Positions 33,538 to 43,566 of a stretch of DNA of 64,000 nt are shown here, piece by piece. The stretch is from the NCBI GenBank assembly GCA_039105265.1, contig JAPFFF010000013.1:2666001-2730000 (forward strand), given 5' to 3'. The DNA is from Tritrichomonas musculus (Eukaryota > Parabasalia > Tritrichomonadida > Tritrichomonadidae). The notes under the pieces were generated by a model that was not told the origin of the DNA, did not search any database, and worked only from the letters and a program-made list of their open reading frames with translations. How positions within the stretch are numbered: the first letter of the stretch is position 1; each line of letters starts with the position of its first letter. The position numbers were made by a program, and so were the translations under genes.

Positions 33538-33759
33538 TTTAGCAAGTAGAAAGAATCTTTTTTACCAAAAAAAAATTTCAAAGAATTGAATGTGAAATTG
33601 AATAGATGTAGAATAACGGATTTTACAAAAAATTCTTTTGATATATCTTATTAAGGGTATTATCTAAAACAATCGAACAGCATTTTATATTCATAAAATG
33701 ATCATGAAAAAACTACTTCTATTTTTGAGAACAAATCTCAAATTACAGAAATAATTCTT

Positions 33760-33887
33760 CATTCCATCATCTATAATAATCAAGAATATCTTGTAAAATG
33801 CATTTTCACCAGTTAAAGCATTAACATTCAAAGATTGCACAAACTTAAAACAATTTGTAATTCCCGAGTCATTTGTTACTGCCTAAG
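33760..33887 (+). pseudogene. BspA-type LRR gene scrap
   Basis: The plus strand reads IPSSIII, a stop, then FKDCTNLKQFVIPESFVT. This is the core of two LRR_5 units, in the same style as 38451-40182 but on the opposite strand. About 40 codons survive. Confidence 0.55.
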
Positions 33888-33934
33888 TATTGTTTTTGAA
33901 GCTGAATGTAAATTTGAAAAAGGATTCAACAAAC

Positions 33935-33990
33935 TTTAAATCATGTCTTTTCATGTTTGTTTGGAAATTTGGCCATTTGGGCATGGGATA
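33935..33990 (-). pseudogene. Short scrap resembling the kinase at 11640-12497
   Basis: About 50 bases align by eye with the kinase region encoding PNGQIFPQTGKDMI (11833-11880), in the same orientation and with several mismatches. It is too short to say more. Confidence 0.35.
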
Positions 33991-34029
33991 ATCATTATTT
34001 TTTTCTGAATGTTTTGGTCCACATAATTA

Positions 34030-34354
34030 GGCTTGTTAAGTTCCGATATCGATTTTCAAATTATTGGCATCAAGTGTACGTTTAAAAATAAAACTTGACT
34101 GTGATATCGAGATTTTAAAAACATATAATATTCTTTTCAAAAAAAAATCAATCATTTATATAAAATCAATATAAAAGAACAATAATAATTTTACAATTTA
34201 AAATTGTACTAAAAATTTGTGAGATCTCTGAATTTTATATAAGAAATTTGAAAACAAAAAATATAAAATATCTATTAAAAAGTGATATACTTGATATCAA
34301 TTATCAAATTTCAAAATAACGGATTTCTGAGATCGATTTTCAAAATAACAAGCC
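34030..34354. mobile_element. 325-bp MITE, GGCTTGTTA subfamily
   Basis: Ends GGCTTGTTA and TAACAAGCC are flanked by TA on both sides. The ends are clearly related to the GACTTGTTATT elements at 24197 and 43567 (next bases ATTTTGA and ATCGATATC-like), but the interior is shorter and different. It is probably moved by the same transposase. Confidence 0.75.
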
Positions 34355-34647
34355 TACACATAATATATCTTATTTAATTCAAAGATTGCACCAAATCAAT
34401 GCAAATAACACCAATTACTTTTTTTTTTCCCTAGAATTCTTGATATACACTTGTTTTCCACATTTGTGGAAGAGAAATCTGGGAGGTCTATTCTATTGAA
34501 TATTGTATATACTGACGAATAAACCGCATCTTTTATTTCAGAAATAGTATTTTATGAAGATTCTTTTTCTTTCTTTTTTTTTTTTTAAGCAAAAAATGGC
34601 TTACCTTTGCTCTTCTCAATATATTTTTTTAATTATAAACGCACATC

Positions 34648-34708
34648 ATTATTTTCTTCTTATTTCAATGAACATATGTTATTTATGTTTAAGAATAAAA
34701 TATTAAAA
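34648..34708. repeat. 61-bp direct repeat, copy 1
   Basis: 59 of 61 bases match 38280-38340. Both copies lie 3' of minus-strand genes (the Sel1 kinase and the LRR gene). Confidence 0.85.
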
Positions 34709-34918
34709 TTAATATTATCGTATTAATTAATATTTTTTATTATTTGGTTAGATAAATGCTTATTCAAAACTTTGCTTTATTTTTTGGAATAGGATTTGAG
34801 TTTTAAAATGTATTGATTTCGCGAAAACGGCCAACATTGTAACTGAATCATCTCATATAATTGTGAAGACGCATGCTTGGATATTCAGACGTTTGTTGGA
34901 TTGTTTGTGAGTTTGTGT

Positions 34919-36877
34919 TTAATGTGATCCTTTAAGTTCTCTTAATCTATTTTTTGCATTTTCATTTCCGAGTTTCGCTGACTTTTCATAATATTCAATC
35001 GCTTTGGACATGTTTCTCGTAACTCCAACTCCATCTTCATAGCAAATTGCAAGATTGCGTAATGCACAATGGTTTCCCATTTCGGCTGACTTTTCATAGA
35101 ATTTAATTGCTCTGGCCATGTTTGGTGCAACACCTCGACCATTTTCATAGCAATTTCCAAGACCGTTGATTGCATATGAGTTTCCGAGTTCTGCTCCCTT
35201 CTTATAGTATTCAATTGCTTTCGCGTAATTTTGTTTGACCCCTTCACCATTGTAATAGCAAACGCCAAGACCGTTGATTGCATATGAGTTTCCGAGTTCT
35301 GCTCCCTTCTTATAGTATTCAAATGCTTTCGCGTAATTTTGTTTGACCCCTTCACCATTGTAATAGCAAACGCCAAGACAGTTGAATGCGTATGAGTTTC
35401 CGAGTTCTGCTGCTTCTTCATAATATTTGATCGCTTTTTTGTAATTACTTTCAACACCATAACCAAGATCATAGCAAAGTCCAAGTCTCACGATGCCAAA
35501 CGTGTTTCCTTGTGATGCTGATCGCTCATAATATGAAGTTGCTTGTTTGAAGTCATGCTCAACAAATTTTCCAGTCTCGTAAAGAAGCCCGACGATGTAC
35601 GACGCAAGACTGCTTCCTCCTTCTGATAACTGCTTTATCAGAGAAACTCCTTCAATTGGATTCAGCTCTTTCGGATTCCCCCACAGACGATCAATTCCTC
35701 TCAGAAGCTGGTCACTCGATGACTGTGATGATTCAAGCTTCTTCTTAAGTTCATCGTTCGCAGCCTTCAGTCTTTCTGTTTCTTTTCGGTGGACCAAAGA
35801 TTTCGATTCTTTCTCGGACTCAAGTTTTTCGCACTTTTTCTTCAGTTTATTCAATTCTTCTTTCAGTTTCTTCTCTGGAATCTTTTCTTCACTTCCTTCT
35901 CCTTCTTCTTGCTCCTGTTCCTTTTCATCGAGCATGTCAATGTAGTCACGGATCTCGTCTTCATCGACGTCGTCGCCAAGCATTGAAAGGTCGCTCGAAA
36001 GTTCGCTGAATACTTCATCGAATGAAGGACGGCTTTCTGCTTCCTGGCTCCAGCAGCGACGGATCAGTTTCGCCATCTTCGATGGAACACTGGCTGGAAT
36101 CTTCGGTCGCTTCCCACTCGCAGCTTTCACTCCGAGTGCAACTGGCGACAAACCGCTAAATTCTTTGAATGGGACTTCACCACTCACAATTTCAAACGCA
36201 ATCATCGAAAATGCGTAAACATCAACACCTGGACCGTAGTGGCAGTCGCCTTCAAAAAGTTCTGGCGCCATGTAAAGTGGTGTGCCAATTTGGCCTGTCA
36301 TGGTCAATTTGTTGCTGTTTGAAACTGATTCTGAAAAATATTTAGACAAGCCAAAGTCGCAAACGCGTGGATAGTAGTTTTCGTCTGTCAGGATGTTTTC
36401 TGGTTTCAGGTCTCGGTGGATCACACCGTGCCGGTGGAGGTATTTCATCGCCCGTGCAATTCCAAGAAGATTAATATATTTTTTAGTCGGTGTCCAGTCA
36501 AATTCTGCAAGAGATCTCTGCTCTGAATCTAGAATCGTTCTTAATGAGCCGTGCGATAAGTATTCCGTGATGATCGATGGTGATAATTTGGTTGGATCTA
36601 GGAATGATTGGGAGTTAAGACCTTTGAATTCAACAATGCATGGGTGCTTGAGTTTGTGAAGTATCAGTGATTCCCGCATAAGAAGCATTTGATCGTGACC
36701 ATTGAATCCATTATCTGTTTTAAGAATTTTGACTGCGAAGTTTTTGTTGTCTTTAATTTGGTTCGCAATGTAAACTTTGCCAAATGTGCCTTCACCAATG
36801 CTTAGATTTTGCAGTTTGTAGTCGGCAGTATTGAAAAATAGGCTCTCAAGTTCCTTGTTCCTGATATGCCCTATCAT
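34919..36877 (-). CDS. TKL-type protein kinase with coiled coil and Sel1 repeats
   Basis: 652 residues. Kinase domain about 20-295: glycine loop SIGEGTFGKVY (26-36), ATP lysine K50 in FAVKILK, helix-C Glu E69, HRDLKPEN from 154, DFG at 174-176, APE at 204-206, and a CW....RPSF C-lobe motif typical of TKL. All catalytic residues are present. Residues about 310-385 form a charged coiled coil. About seven Sel1/TPR-like repeats follow (400-645; core A.Y.LG.CY..G.GV..N..KAI.YY.K.A..GN). Two central repeats are almost identical at DNA level (108-base unit, 35160-35400), showing recent duplication. This kinase-Sel1 design is abundant in trichomonads; substrates are unknown. The start ATG follows TTTTCAATTT, close to but not exactly an Inr. 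Confidence 0.92.
   Translation of the reverse strand: MIGHIRNKELESLFFNTADYKLQNLSIGEGTFGKVYIANQIKDNKNFAVKILKTDNGFNGHDQMLLMRESLILHKLKHPCIVEFKGLNSQSFLDPTKLSPSIITEYLSHGSLRTILDSEQRSLAEFDWTPTKKYINLLGIARAMKYLHRHGVIHRDLKPENILTDENYYPRVCDFGLSKYFSESVSNSNKLTMTGQIGTPLYMAPELFEGDCHYGPGVDVYAFSMIAFEIVSGEVPFKEFSGLSPVALGVKAASGKRPKIPASVPSKMAKLIRRCWSQEAESRPSFDEVFSELSSDLSMLGDDVDEDEIRDYIDMLDEKEQEQEEGEGSEEKIPEKKLKEELNKLKKKCEKLESEKESKSLVHRKETERLKAANDELKKKLESSQSSSDQLLRGIDRLWGNPKELNPIEGVSLIKQLSEGGSSLASYIVGLLYETGKFVEHDFKQATSYYERSASQGNTFGIVRLGLCYDLGYGVESNYKKAIKYYEEAAELGNSYAFNCLGVCYYNGEGVKQNYAKAFEYYKKGAELGNSYAINGLGVCYYNGEGVKQNYAKAIEYYKKGAELGNSYAINGLGNCYENGRGVAPNMARAIKFYEKSAEMGNHCALRNLAICYEDGVGVTRNMSKAIEYYEKSAKLGNENAKNRLRELKGSH
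35160..35400 (-). repeat. 108-bp tandem repeat within the Sel1 region
   Basis: Two to three 36-codon units encode CYYNGEGVKQNYAKA.EYYKKG with very few differences. They produce a misleading open frame in another frame, which I do not call. Confidence 0.85.
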
Positions 36878-37349
36878 AAATTGAAAATTTTTATCTCTTT
36901 CCTTTCAATTCTTTTCGTTTTTATCTCAATTTATTTAAAAAAAAAAAAAAAAATAGAAATATCATTTAAATTTATCTTTTTTTTGACGGAAAAAATGCTT
37001 TGGAGCATTATTTTTTAATTGATAACTAATAATTTTTTAATTCGCTTTTTGTAATATCTCTATAATCTTCTTTGGTATTGGCTTTTACTTCTTTTTGAGA
37101 GCTATAAATCAGTGATGTATACATTGACAAAGAATATATTTCATTCCCAAATAATTATGGAACTGATCTGTAACATTGATGTTAGTAAACATTGTATCAA
37201 AATTTAATTATTTTGTAAAGTTAAATCATTTGGTGTTCTTCAAACTGCAATTAATTTAAAAACAACAACAAAATATAAATTATCTTCATAACTTAATTCT
37301 TTGAAATGATGATAAAATTTATATTAAATATAATGAGTATTTTTTTGAT
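36878..37349. other. Intergenic, nothing recognised
   Basis: AT-rich spacer between two minus-strand genes, with an A-run at about 36936-36954. No other feature is supported. Confidence 0.6.
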
Positions 37350-37991
37350 CTAAATCAACAAGCAGCATGAATTTTCATTGTTTTTCGTTATATCATCAGT
37401 ATCATCATTAATTTTATAAACAGCTGCATGAGTTGTTGTGTCATCATTAGTTTTATAAATAGCTGCACGAGTTGCTGTATCAAACACTTCTTTCAGATTA
37501 ATTTTTTCATAAGCTGAGCATTCAATATAACTTTGTGCTTTGATTTTTTCTTTTAAGGCTTCTCCTTCTGAGGTTGAAATTGGCTCCATACCTTTTGATT
37601 TGAATTCATCTGAATGTGATTCAAAATCATCTCTTAAATCTTTTTTCAATCCAACCAAAATGTAAGGTGTATCAGGACAATTTTCTTCCAATTCTGGAAC
37701 CCAAATGCATTTAACGTTTTCATAAGAAGCTGGCGAAACAAGTGAAAAACAAATTATGAAAACATCAGTTAGTGGATAAGATAATGGTCTTAACTTTTTA
37801 TAATAATCTTGTCCTCTTGTATCCCACAACTGTAAATGAATATCATTATCGTCAACCATAACATTTGCTGAGTAATTATCAAACACTATTGGGATATAAT
37901 GAACTGGAAAATTATTTGCAGTGTAACTCAATAATAAACATGTTTTCCCAACTGAACTGTCTCCAACAACAACACATTTAATAGGATTCAT
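37350..37991 (-). CDS. Atypical Rho/Rac-family small GTPase
   Basis: 213 residues. The fold is clearly Rho/Rac: P-loop GDSSVGKT (10-17), switch [14 protein letters not shown], switch II region WDTRGQ (56-61), [18 protein letters not shown], the [10 protein letters not shown] guanine motif (K116, D118) and ECSA. It ends in CLLI, a CaaX box predicted to be geranylgeranylated, so it is membrane-attached. Several key positions differ from Rac1: S12 for G12, I35 for the Mg/gamma-phosphate-sensing T35, and R59 for A59 next to an intact Q61. The Rho insert helix is shortened. A 14-residue tandem duplication ([13 protein letters not shown] / [12 protein letters not shown]) extends the tail. It is probably an unconventional, poorly cycling GTPase in actin or membrane control; that is inference. 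An Inr-like TCATTTTA lies 17-24 nt upstream. Confidence 0.9.
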   Translation of the reverse strand: MNPIKCVVVGDSSVGKTCLLLSYTANNFPVHYIPIVFDNYSANVMVDDNDIHLQLWDTRGQDYYKKLRPLSYPLTDVFIICFSLVSPASYENVKCIWVPELEENCPDTPYILVGLKKDLRDDFESHSDEFKSKGMEPISTSEGEALKEKIKAQSYIECSAYEKINLKEVFDTATRAAIYKTNDDTTTHAAVYKINDDTDDITKNNENSCCLLI

Positions 37992-38007
37992 TGGTTATTC
38001 TTAAATA

Positions 38008-38015
38008 TAAAATGA
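38008..38015 (-). promoter_or_regulatory. Putative Initiator (TCATTTTA) of the Rho-like gene
   Basis: Matches the trichomonad Inr core and lies 17-24 nt before the ATG at 37991. Confidence 0.4.
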
Positions 38016-38450
38016 AATGATTTATTGAATGACGCCTTTTTAAAATTTATTATGAAAAACTTCAATATCAACATCAGCATGAATATCATTATGTGTGGGC
38101 AGAATTTTCATTGTATTGAAATTAAATTAAATTTATATTAATAATTCATATATACACTTCATACTTATATTTATAAATAGAATAATCAAATAATCATTTG
38201 AAAAAAAATAATATTATAATATAATTATGAAATCTTATTAAACCATAATAAATATTTGTATTTTTGTATATCTTCTTTGATTATTTTCTTCTTATTTCAA
38301 TGAACATATGCCATTTATGTTTAAGAATAAAATATTAAAAAATTGATGATTTACTTGTTTGGTTTATTTAAGAATTAAAAAGATATATTATGTGTATAGA
38401 AATTATCTAGATCATAATCGAAAACCATATATATTGCATAACATTTTGCT
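38016..38450. other. Gap holding one copy of a 61-bp direct repeat
   Basis: Apart from the 38280-38340 repeat the sequence is AT-rich and featureless. Confidence 0.6.
38280..38340. repeat. 61-bp direct repeat, copy 2
   Basis: 59 of 61 bases match 34648-34708 in the same orientation. Confidence 0.85.
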
Positions 38451-40182
38451 TTATTCATGTGTAACTTTTACTTGAGAACAAATTCCGAGGTTCCCCAAAT
38501 CAATCGAGCTTGGAATTGTCAGATTTGTCAAAGAAGTGCAGCCATTAAAGGCTCCATGTCCAACTGATTTCACTGAGCTTGGAATCAGCAAGTCAGATAA
38601 TTGTGAGCAACCATCAAATGCGCTTTCACCAATCAAAGTAACACTCGATGGAATTCTCATATAAGCGAGAACTTGGCAGTTTTTGAATGCCGATGATTCA
38701 ATCATTGTTAAATATGAATCATCGCTATAATCGACGGTTTTCAGTTTGATGCAATCTTCGAAAGCTCCAGGTCCAATTAAAATCACAGAAGAAGGAATTG
38801 CTATTTGACTCAGTGAAGAGCAGTTCTTGAAGGATGCTTTGTCAATTGATTGCAAATTTGAATTGAGTTCGATAGACTCGAGTGAAAAGCATCCTTCAAA
38901 AGCACTTTGTTCAATTGTAATAACTGACTCAGGAATTACAATTTGTTTTAATTTGGAGCAATATCTGAATGTTGCTGCTTTAATTGATTCCAAATTGCAC
39001 AAAATTTCAATTGAAATCAATTTAGAACATCCTTCAAAAGCACCCGATTCGATGCTTTTCACAGACGAAGGAATTGTTATCCTTTCAAATCCTATGCAGT
39101 CCATGAAAGCTTCTGAATGAATGTACTTCACAGATGATGGAATGACAACTGAAGATAGCATTAAACATTTTTCAAATGCATTTGATTTGATACTCTTCAC
39201 AGAGGAAGGAATGATAACTTGACTTAAAAAAATGCAATTTTTGAATGTGTTTTGTTTGATTGATTTGATTGGCGGAAGAGAAATTTTTGTCAGTGATTGA
39301 CATTCTTCAAATGAACTCGAACCAATCTTTGTAACAGTAGGAGGAATTTTTACTTCTTTCAACATAATGCACTTCAAAAATGTGCATTTTTTAATTGAAT
39401 TCACAGATGATGGAATTTCTATTGATTTTAAAGACAAGCATTTATCGAATGCATTTTGTCCAATATTTTTAACTGACGAATGAATTTTAATTTGAGACAA
39501 TTTCGAACATTCTTCGAAGCAATTTGATCCAATTGTTACAACAGAAGAAAAAATTTCCAATGTCTCTAACGAAATGCACTTTTTGAAAGCACAAGAATCG
39601 ATTGAATTCACAGATGATGGAATTGTTATTTCCCTCAATAAATAGCAATTTTCAAATGCATGTGATTTGATGCAATTAACTGATGACATAATATTTACTT
39701 TCCTTAACGAATCATTCCCATAAAATGAATATTTATCAATTGTTTTCACTGAACTTGGAATCGTTATTTCCTCGATTTGGCATCCAATTTGCTCGAAGTT
39801 GAATTGTTCTGTTGATTCAATTGACGACAAAAAAACCAAGCTCTTAAGCAAAGGACATCTTGCAAATGAATTTCTTTGAACTGTAGTTTTATATGGATTC
39901 ATTTCAATTTGGACAAGTTTCAAACATCGTTCAAAGCATGAGTTTCCAATTGATGCTACTGACTCTGGAATTGATATTTTTATCAATGACGAACATCCTC
40001 GAAATGAGCAATTTCCAATTTTTGCGACAGAAGAAGGAATTGTCACATTGACTAACTGTGAACATCCTTCAAAAGCATTCGATTCAATTATTGTTACAGA
40101 AGAAGGAATTTTGATTCTCTTCAATGATTTACAGCCAACGAATGCATTCTTATCTATTAATGTTACTGAAGAAGGAGCTATA
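38451..40182 (-). pseudogene. 5'-truncated BspA-like leucine-rich-repeat gene
   Basis: About 575 codons without a stop, consisting almost entirely of 23- to 24-residue LRR_5 units (pattern C.SL..I.IPSSV..I...AFEGC, more than 20 units). In this family such arrays are exposed on the surface or serve as cytoplasmic scaffolds. The frame has no start ATG: reading back from the array it runs straight into an hsp70 fragment on the other strand at about 40183, and the first real ATG lies about 100 codons in (the M of [10 protein letters not shown]). There is no signal peptide, no N-terminal module and no C-terminal membrane span. I read it as a gene whose 5' end was replaced by recombination. The array is otherwise undamaged, so the loss looks recent, or translation could begin internally. 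Confidence 0.8.
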
Positions 40183-40329
40183 TTCGAAAACTTGAACAAT
40201 GAACTTTTCAGATCAACAATGAATCCAGTTGCACAAGTTTTGAAGGATGCAAAAATGTCAAAGAGCGATGTTACAGATATTGTTCTTGTCGGTGGTTCAT
40301 CCCGTATCCCACGTGTCGAAGAAGTAGAC
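40183..40329 (+). pseudogene. hsp70 gene fragment
   Basis: 49 codons in plus orientation read [20 protein letters not shown] and, after [28 protein letters not shown]. This is the highly conserved stretch of cytosolic Hsp70 ending at the GGSSRIP phosphate-binding motif of the ATPase domain. A stop follows directly. Nothing of the rest of hsp70 is present on either side. It abuts the truncated LRR gene head to head. Confidence 0.9.
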
Positions 40330-40622
40330 TAAAAATCTTTAATATAACTAAAGAGTGCTTTAAGTTAGTGGTAAAATTTTTTTATTCTTTCAGCAAATTT
40401 TATTTAAAATATGTATTTTTTTTTTTTTTTATTCTAAAAAGCAAATTAATCTGCCTAAAAATAATGAAATTCAATATAGCTGATAAAACATGTCTTGTTA
40501 ATTGGAATAAATTTGGGAAGGAAGTAATTAAATACAATAAACTTAAAATTCAAATATCATAATTAAAAGCAGCTTTTTTTATTAACTTTTAAAAATAAAT
40601 ATTTTAGTATTTTTAGATTATT
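40330..40622. other. Short gap
   Basis: AT-rich; a 64-codon frame at 40368-40562 is low-complexity and not called. Confidence 0.5.
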
Positions 40623-42773
40623 TCAAAGCTCATCATCATCTTTTTTGAAAAAATTTTTGGCTCGATTATATTTATCTTTAATTGCATTTTTGACATTTTC
40701 TTTAGTTTCTTGATAATTAAAATCATTATACATCTGTTTTCCTTTGTTAATTATTTGATTTGTTTTATCTTTAACATATTCTTTAGTTTCTTGATAATCA
40801 AAATCATTATAAGCTTGCTTTACTTTACTAATCGCTTGTTTAGATTTTTCAATAATTGTTGTTTTAGTTTTTTCAAAATCAAAATTATTGATTATCTGTT
40901 TTCCATATGAAGCCACGCTATCTGATATTTGTATAACTTTCTGTTTGATATCCTCTGAATCAAAATTATTAGAAAGATCTTTAATTTGTAAAACCAATTT
41001 ATTTGTATTTTCTTTAAGAGAGTCTTTCACTGCTTCCGAATCGAAATTATCATACATTTCTTTACTGATTAGCAACAACTTGTTTGATAATTCAGTAACT
41101 TTTCTTTTTGCTTCTTCAGCGTCAAAATCATTATAAGCATTTTGGCTATAATTTTTCAAAGAATTCATTATTTCCATAATTTTCTTCTGTCCTTTTTCAT
41201 AATCAATATTTGTTAGAATATCTTTTCCCTTTCTAAAAACCAGTTTTGAAATATTAACAAAACTCTCTAAATAAGGAGTAGAATCAATATAATTCAAATC
41301 ATCTGGATACAATTCTTCTTTTTCCTTAGGAATGAATTTTTCAATATTTGGTCTTCTAGTTGTTGATGAAGTTGATACATTAAAAAACAAAAGGATTTCT
41401 AATGGAGTGTCTGAAAAATCTTCGTTATAAGAAATCCAGAGTTTCTTTATATAAAGTCCTTGTCCATTAAAATTAATCATAATCCATTTTTCTGTTAAAT
41501 TGTCATTATCAGGTACAGCTAATCGTTTTACATTATATCTTGTATAATACCACTGATCACCACTCTTTTCAATTAAAGTATGATATGAATCTTTTGATGA
41601 AACAAATTTCAATATATAGTAATTTGAATCGACATCTGTTACAAATGTTTTAGGTTCAATTAAATCAAACTTATAATCATTTTCATGGGAACTTAATACT
41701 GGTGAATTCTTATTGTATGCATGGTTTTTAATTTGATAAGTTAGCATGAATCTATGATCAAGCCAAAGACTCAATTCAAACAAGCCTTCTTTAGGAAAAA
41801 TAACATGAAGTATAAATCTTTTTCTTTCACCTGTTAAAGTTTCAATATTAACATTATCAAAGTAGATTTCCGTTCCATTAACAAGCTTGAGATTATAATT
41901 TATATCTGATACATTTTTGCTGCATGAAAATTGAAATGACATGTAACCATCATAGCAATCATAAAACCAAAAAGGGTGTGACTCTACTTTTAAATCTTTA
42001 TCACTCATTTTTATATGAAGTAATTTATTAAATTGTTCATAAGTGAAAGCGAAAGGCAAATCAAGCTTTGGCTTATCTGGAAAATGTGAATTTAGCATTT
42101 TTTCAATTGGATTCAAAAAATAAGCTGGATGAAATTTGGATAGAACTGAATTTCTTCCCCATGTTGGTTCAGATATAAATAAAGAATTGTTATATTTTAT
42201 TAATATTGCTGCATGATTTGATACTTTTGGAGGATTTAATGGATCATATAGGACTCCTTTGGCATAATTGATATATTGTTGGATTTCGATTTCTTTAATT
42301 TGGCATTTTTTTGCCATTTCTTCCATAAATAAGGCAAAATGACCACATACACCAAGTTTACTTTCAAATATCTCTTCTAATGTTTTATATTTAATTGAAT
42401 TTGTTAAAAAGCTTTCATCATCATAAATAATATTATGGCCTTCATAATAAAAAATCGCGTATAAACGATCAATTGGATATTTAAAAGTTTTAATAATATA
42501 TTTTGCTAAGGCATCTGGATTTTTAAAACTTTTCTTTTTCATTGCTTTTTCAACTAATGCACTATTGTATTTTGGAGGTTCGGCAAGCTGGATATTTAAT
42601 GAATTTACGAGTCCAGGAATGGAAAAATAATCAACAAAGTCTTTGGGAATTGATTTCATTGAAATTGGATTATTATCTAAATCTTCAACGAGAAGACGAA
42701 GCGATTCTTCTGGATTATTTTTATTGAATATTACTTTAGATATTAATTGTAATAAAAATAAGAAGCAAAACAT
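40623..42773 (-). CDS. Transglutaminase-like (kyphoscoliosis-peptidase type) secreted protein with C-terminal helical repeats
   Basis: 716 residues. A hydrophobic leader (1-15) fits a signal peptide. Residues about 85-210 form a transglutaminase-like core: FKYPIDRLYAIFYYEGHNI as in KY-type proteins, putative catalytic C143 in GVCGHFA, H187 in NHAAILIKY, and E202 in EPTWG where Asp is usual. Two beta-rich segments follow (about 250-500). The C-terminus (about 515-710) holds six or seven repeats of 31-33 residues, each with a YNDFD-like start and an amphipathic helix (E/K-rich), reminiscent of apolipoprotein/LEA-type helices that bind lipids. No membrane span. Family members cross-link or cleave proteins; the Asp-to-Glu change could still allow a triad. 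A secreted or cell-surface enzyme is inference. Confidence 0.8.
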   Translation of the reverse strand: MFCFLFLLQLISKVIFNKNNPEESLRLLVEDLDNNPISMKSIPKDFVDYFSIPGLVNSLNIQLAEPPKYNSALVEKAMKKKSFKNPDALAKYIIKTFKYPIDRLYAIFYYEGHNIIYDDESFLTNSIKYKTLEEIFESKLGVCGHFALFMEEMAKKCQIKEIEIQQYINYAKGVLYDPLNPPKVSNHAAILIKYNNSLFISEPTWGRNSVLSKFHPAYFLNPIEKMLNSHFPDKPKLDLPFAFTYEQFNKLLHIKMSDKDLKVESHPFWFYDCYDGYMSFQFSCSKNVSDINYNLKLVNGTEIYFDNVNIETLTGERKRFILHVIFPKEGLFELSLWLDHRFMLTYQIKNHAYNKNSPVLSSHENDYKFDLIEPKTFVTDVDSNYYILKFVSSKDSYHTLIEKSGDQWYYTRYNVKRLAVPDNDNLTEKWIMINFNGQGLYIKKLWISYNEDFSDTPLEILLFFNVSTSSTTRRPNIEKFIPKEKEELYPDDLNYIDSTPYLESFVNISKLVFRKGKDILTNIDYEKGQKKIMEIMNSLKNYSQNAYNDFDAEEAKRKVTELSNKLLLISKEMYDNFDSEAVKDSLKENTNKLVLQIKDLSNNFDSEDIKQKVIQISDSVASYGKQIINNFDFEKTKTTIIEKSKQAISKVKQAYNDFDYQETKEYVKDKTNQIINKGKQMYNDFNYQETKENVKNAIKDKYNRAKNFFKKDDDEL
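40640..41230 (-). repeat. Protein-level repeats, 31-33 codons each
   Basis: Six or seven units beginning YNDFD / YDNFD / NNFD in the transglutaminase-like gene. DNA identity between units is moderate; the last two are closest (YNDFDYQETKEYVK, YNDFNYQETKENVK). Confidence 0.8.
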
Positions 42774-43566
42774 CTTTTATCACGTCTGATATGAAAGTAT
42801 GAACGTTTATAAATATAATTCAAAAAGTCGAACATTGATTTGAGTTTTCGAATGCAAATAACTTACTCATTTTAAGAAATAGTATATAATTTTATTGGAA
42901 ATTACAAAACAAACATGCAATTTCAAATTTTCAATATTGAAAATTATTGTAATTATTATTATAAATATACAAATATATAGTAATTACCATAAAATAGGTA
43001 TTTCTTCTTGGCTTGGTTCAACTAAAGGTTGATAATTGATGTTTAAATCAAATTCATCTTGATTATCAATCTGGCTTTCTCTTCTTGAATAGTTTTTGGT
43101 TTCCCTCTATTTTCATGAATTTAAAATCAGAAATACGATTATACTCCCTTTTAACGCTAATTTTAATGCTTGGCCAATTTCGTTGCAATCTGTAAAAATT
43201 TATGAATTAACTCGTGCTAAATCAAAAAACATGAGACCACTTTGTTAAAATTGAAAATTAATTGGTTTGAAAATAAAAAAGTTTTTTATTGCATATGATA
43301 TACCAAGTAATTGAAACTCATATTTAATTCAGGATATATCTCATTTAGCAAATTGGAGGCTAAAAAAAAGATTCATTCAAAAAAGCACCCACTTTTTCTG
43401 GGAATATGTCCAAATAAGAAAAATAAAACGGTTTGGCTCAAGAAGATAAATTTATTTTAGCGAAAAAATTATAGAAAACCTAAATATCTAGCTATAATAT
43501 TAATTTTATGGGGATAATTCTTTTATATTAGAGTCTAGAGTATAACCCCCATACTAAATGAAAATA
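42774..43566. other. Gap with a minus-strand gene scrap
   Basis: Contains the relic at 42985-43260; the rest is AT-rich without visible features. Confidence 0.5.
42985..43260 (-). pseudogene. 3' scrap of an unidentified gene
   Basis: Minus-strand fragments read DCNEIGQALKLALKGS and, in another frame, RRESQIDNQDEFDLNINYQP followed by LVEPSQEEIPILW and a stop near 42985. It is protein-like, with at least one frame break, and no family was recognised. Confidence 0.4.

Larger units (their letters stand above)
33541..34918. other. 1.4-kb gap with gene scraps and a MITE
   Basis: The gap holds a BspA-type LRR scrap (33760-33887), a kinase-like scrap (33935-33990), a 325-bp MITE (34030-34354) and a 61-bp segment (34648-34708) repeated near 38.3 kb. 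Each is listed separately. Confidence 0.6.

Noticed and set aside
33646-33662. Isolated TTATTAAGGGTA resembling the TIR of the 2199-3610 element
   Set aside because: Only 12 bases, no partner end nearby; likely chance in AT-rich DNA or too little to support.
34942-35484. 180-codon minus-strand frame overlapping the Sel1 repeats
   Set aside because: A shadow of the tandem repeat in another frame of the kinase gene.
40330-40562. Continuation of hsp70 downstream of the fragment
   Set aside because: A stop follows directly and the next 230 bases have no hsp70-like sequence in any frame.
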